Assembly: GCF_031432425.1 (NCBI RefSeq)
Contig: NZ_JAVKPH010000002.1
Coordinates: 186,001 to 250,000 of the forward strand
Origin: Ruixingdingia sedimenti
GTDB lineage: Bacteria > Pseudomonadota > Alphaproteobacteria > Rhodobacterales > Rhodobacteraceae
Direction of reading: 5' to 3'
DNA: 64,000 nucleotides
A model generated the notes under the pieces. The model had not been told where the DNA came from and made no database searches. It saw only the letters and a list, made by a program, of their open reading frames with translations. A program made the position numbers and the translations under genes. Shown one piece after another: positions 62,844-64,000 of the stretch. The stretch's first letter is position 1; each line of letters begins with the position of its first letter.

Positions 62844-63835
62844 GCGCCCTCCATCACATGCAGCGCGCCGGGGGCGAAGGTGAAGGCGGCGGTGCCGCCG
62901 GGTTCGGGCAGCGGCTGGCCCGCCGGGATCAGCGCCGCGATGTCCACCCCATGGGCGGCGATGGTGACGCGGTTCGCCGCACCCAGATAGCGCAGCGCGG
63001 TGACGGTGCCCGAAAGCCGCGCCGTGCCCGCGCCATCGGCCAGCCGCAATGCCTCCGGCCGCAGCGAGGCCCATTGCCGCGGCCCGCCGAGCGCCCGCGT
63101 GACCTCGGGCGGCAACACGTTGGACGACCCCACGAAATCCGCCACGAACCTTGTGCGGGGGCGGGCATAGATGTCCTCGGGCGTGCCGATCTGGGCGATG
63201 CGGCCCTCGTTGAACACGGCGAGGCTGTCGGCCATCGACAGCGCCTCGTGCTGGTCATGGGTGACGAAGACGAAGGTGATGCGCAGCCGCTGTTGCAGGG
63301 CCTTCAGTTCGTCCTGCATCGCCTCGCGCAGCTTGAGGTCCAGCGCGCCGAGAGGTTCGTCCAGCAGCAGCACGCGCGGCTCGTTCACCAGCGCGCGCGC
63401 CAGCGCCACCCGCTGCCGTTGCCCGCCCGACAATTGCCCCGGCTTGCGTTCGCCGTAACCGGGCAGCTTGACCAGCGACAGCATCTCTTCGGCCTTGTCG
63501 TAGCGCGCCCGGCGGCCCACGCCCCGCACCATCAGCCCATAGGCCACGTTGTCGCGCACGTTCATATGCGGGAACAGCGCATAGTCCTGAAACACCGTGT
63601 TCACGTTGCGCCGGTTCGGCGGCACGTCCGACACGTCCTGCCCGAAGATGCGGATCGCGCCGGCGGTGGGCTTCTCGAACCCGGAAATCAGCCGCAGGCA
63701 GGTGGTCTTGCCGGAACCCGATGGCCCGAGCATGGCGAAGAACGCGCCCTCGGCGATGGTCAGGTCCACGCCGTCCACGGCCTTGACCGGGCCGAAATGG
63801 CGCGAGACGGATTGGAATTCGACGGCGGCGGGCAT
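62840..63835 (-). CDS. potA: Polyamine-type ABC transporter ATP-binding protein
   Basis: 331 aa. Walker A LGPSGSGKTTCLRL, Q-loop TVFQDYALFPHMNV, signature LSGGQRQRVALARAL, Walker B VLLLDEPLGALD and VTHDQHEAL, with a C-terminal TOBE domain (from about residue 250). This is the PotA/CysA class. It is the second gene of the operon in view. Confidence 0.93.
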   Translation of the reverse strand: MPAAVEFQSVSRHFGPVKAVDGVDLTIAEGAFFAMLGPSGSGKTTCLRLISGFEKPTAGAIRIFGQDVSDVPPNRRNVNTVFQDYALFPHMNVRDNVAYGLMVRGVGRRARYDKAEEMLSLVKLPGYGERKPGQLSGGQRQRVALARALVNEPRVLLLDEPLGALDLKLREAMQDELKALQQRLRITFVFVTHDQHEALSMADSLAVFNEGRIAQIGTPEDIYARPRTRFVADFVGSSNVLPPEVTRALGGPRQWASLRPEALRLADGAGTARLSGTVTALRYLGAANRVTIAAHGVDIAALIPAGQPLPEPGGTAAFTFAPGALHVMEGA

Positions 63836-63902
63836 GGGATTCCTGCAAAGATGGGCCTGCAACGGGGGCGCGCGCCGCGCACCCCCTTGGTGCATCGGGG
63901 GC

Positions 63903-64000
63903 TCAGCGCCCGCCGATCACGCCGATATAATCCGACACCCACCGATAGTAGGGCACGCATTCGCCCTGGCTTTCGCATTTCGTCACCGGCGTGGTCCAGA
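63903..64000 (-). CDS. potD: Solute-binding protein of polyamine ABC transporter, C-terminal fragment
   Basis: The last 31 codons are visible, reading WTTPVTKCESQGECVPYYRW ... IGVIGGR and then stop; the rest lies beyond the right edge. Position upstream of potA and the strand fit the periplasmic binding protein of the same operon. The assignment rests mainly on context. Confidence 0.65.
   Translation of the reverse strand, partial: WTTPVTKCESQGECVPYYRWVSDYIGVIGGR

Overview
The window looks like chromosomal DNA of a high-GC alphaproteobacterium of the Rhodobacteraceae type. The basis is overall GC of about 70 percent, a CckA cell-cycle kinase gene with a CtrA-like box upstream, a GAAC-N7-GAAC type SOS box at recA, DksA with a single cysteine, and a pcm-tolC-PopZ-like gene order. 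No species can be named from the sequence alone. There is no rRNA operon, CRISPR array, intact prophage or insertion sequence. Two tRNA genes (Tyr, Leu) are present.

Layout. (1) 0-10 kb: a GbdR/GlxA-type AraC regulator diverges from a one-way cluster soxB-soxD-soxA-soxG-glyA-sdaA-SDR. Heterotetrameric sarcosine oxidase would yield glycine and methylene-tetrahydrofolate, serine hydroxymethyltransferase would join them to serine, and L-serine dehydratase would give pyruvate. (2) 10-17 kb: a TerC-like membrane protein, a PopZ-like acidic protein, TolC, a Pcm-like methyltransferase, a CoA-binding protein, RlmB, an atypical tRNA-Tyr, then a short AT-richer stretch with two small unknown genes. (3) 17-25 kb: an Asp/Glu racemase-fold protein lacking both catalytic cysteines, a kinase-like protein behind an 11-bp phased repeat, a VWA protein, lipoproteins, an RsmC-like methyltransferase and an SDR lacking its catalytic lysine. 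(4) 25-30 kb: tetrapyrrole genes hemF, hemE, hemC with a HEAT-like protein and a family-25 glycosyltransferase. (5) 30-38 kb: tesA divergent from a YbbA/YbbP ABC system, exonuclease III, a FAD monooxygenase, dksA and a MoxR ATPase. (6) 38-44 kb: an envelope-sugar cluster, waaA-neuA, neuC, a pyruvyltransferase-family gene, a family-2 glycosyltransferase and neuB. This is a full route to a CMP-nonulosonate (sialic-acid type sugar) next to the Kdo transferase of LPS. (7) 44-57 kb: an RsmB/NOP-type methyltransferase, cckA, a sulfotransferase, recA, alaS, an EamA transporter, class I aldolase, a Hint-domain protein, tRNA-Leu and trigger factor. (8) 57-64 kb: an RTX-repeat protein, fabD, and a putrescine operon potD'-potA-potB-potC-patD running off the right edge.

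Most genes are ordinary housekeeping or catabolic genes. What stands out lies between them. At least three families of dispersed intergenic repeats are visible: a modular 170-250 bp element in three copies at gene 3' ends, a roughly 95 bp element carrying CACTTTCTGTCC in five full or partial copies, and a CCTCCGGCGGG / ATATTTGGG element that can form large hairpins. Several proteins keep a fold but have lost catalytic residues. I found no clearly undescribed multi-gene system. The strongest candidates for a closer look are the repeats, the waaA-linked nonulosonate cluster, the atypical tRNA-Tyr locus, and the kinase-like gene at 18 kb with its phased repeat.
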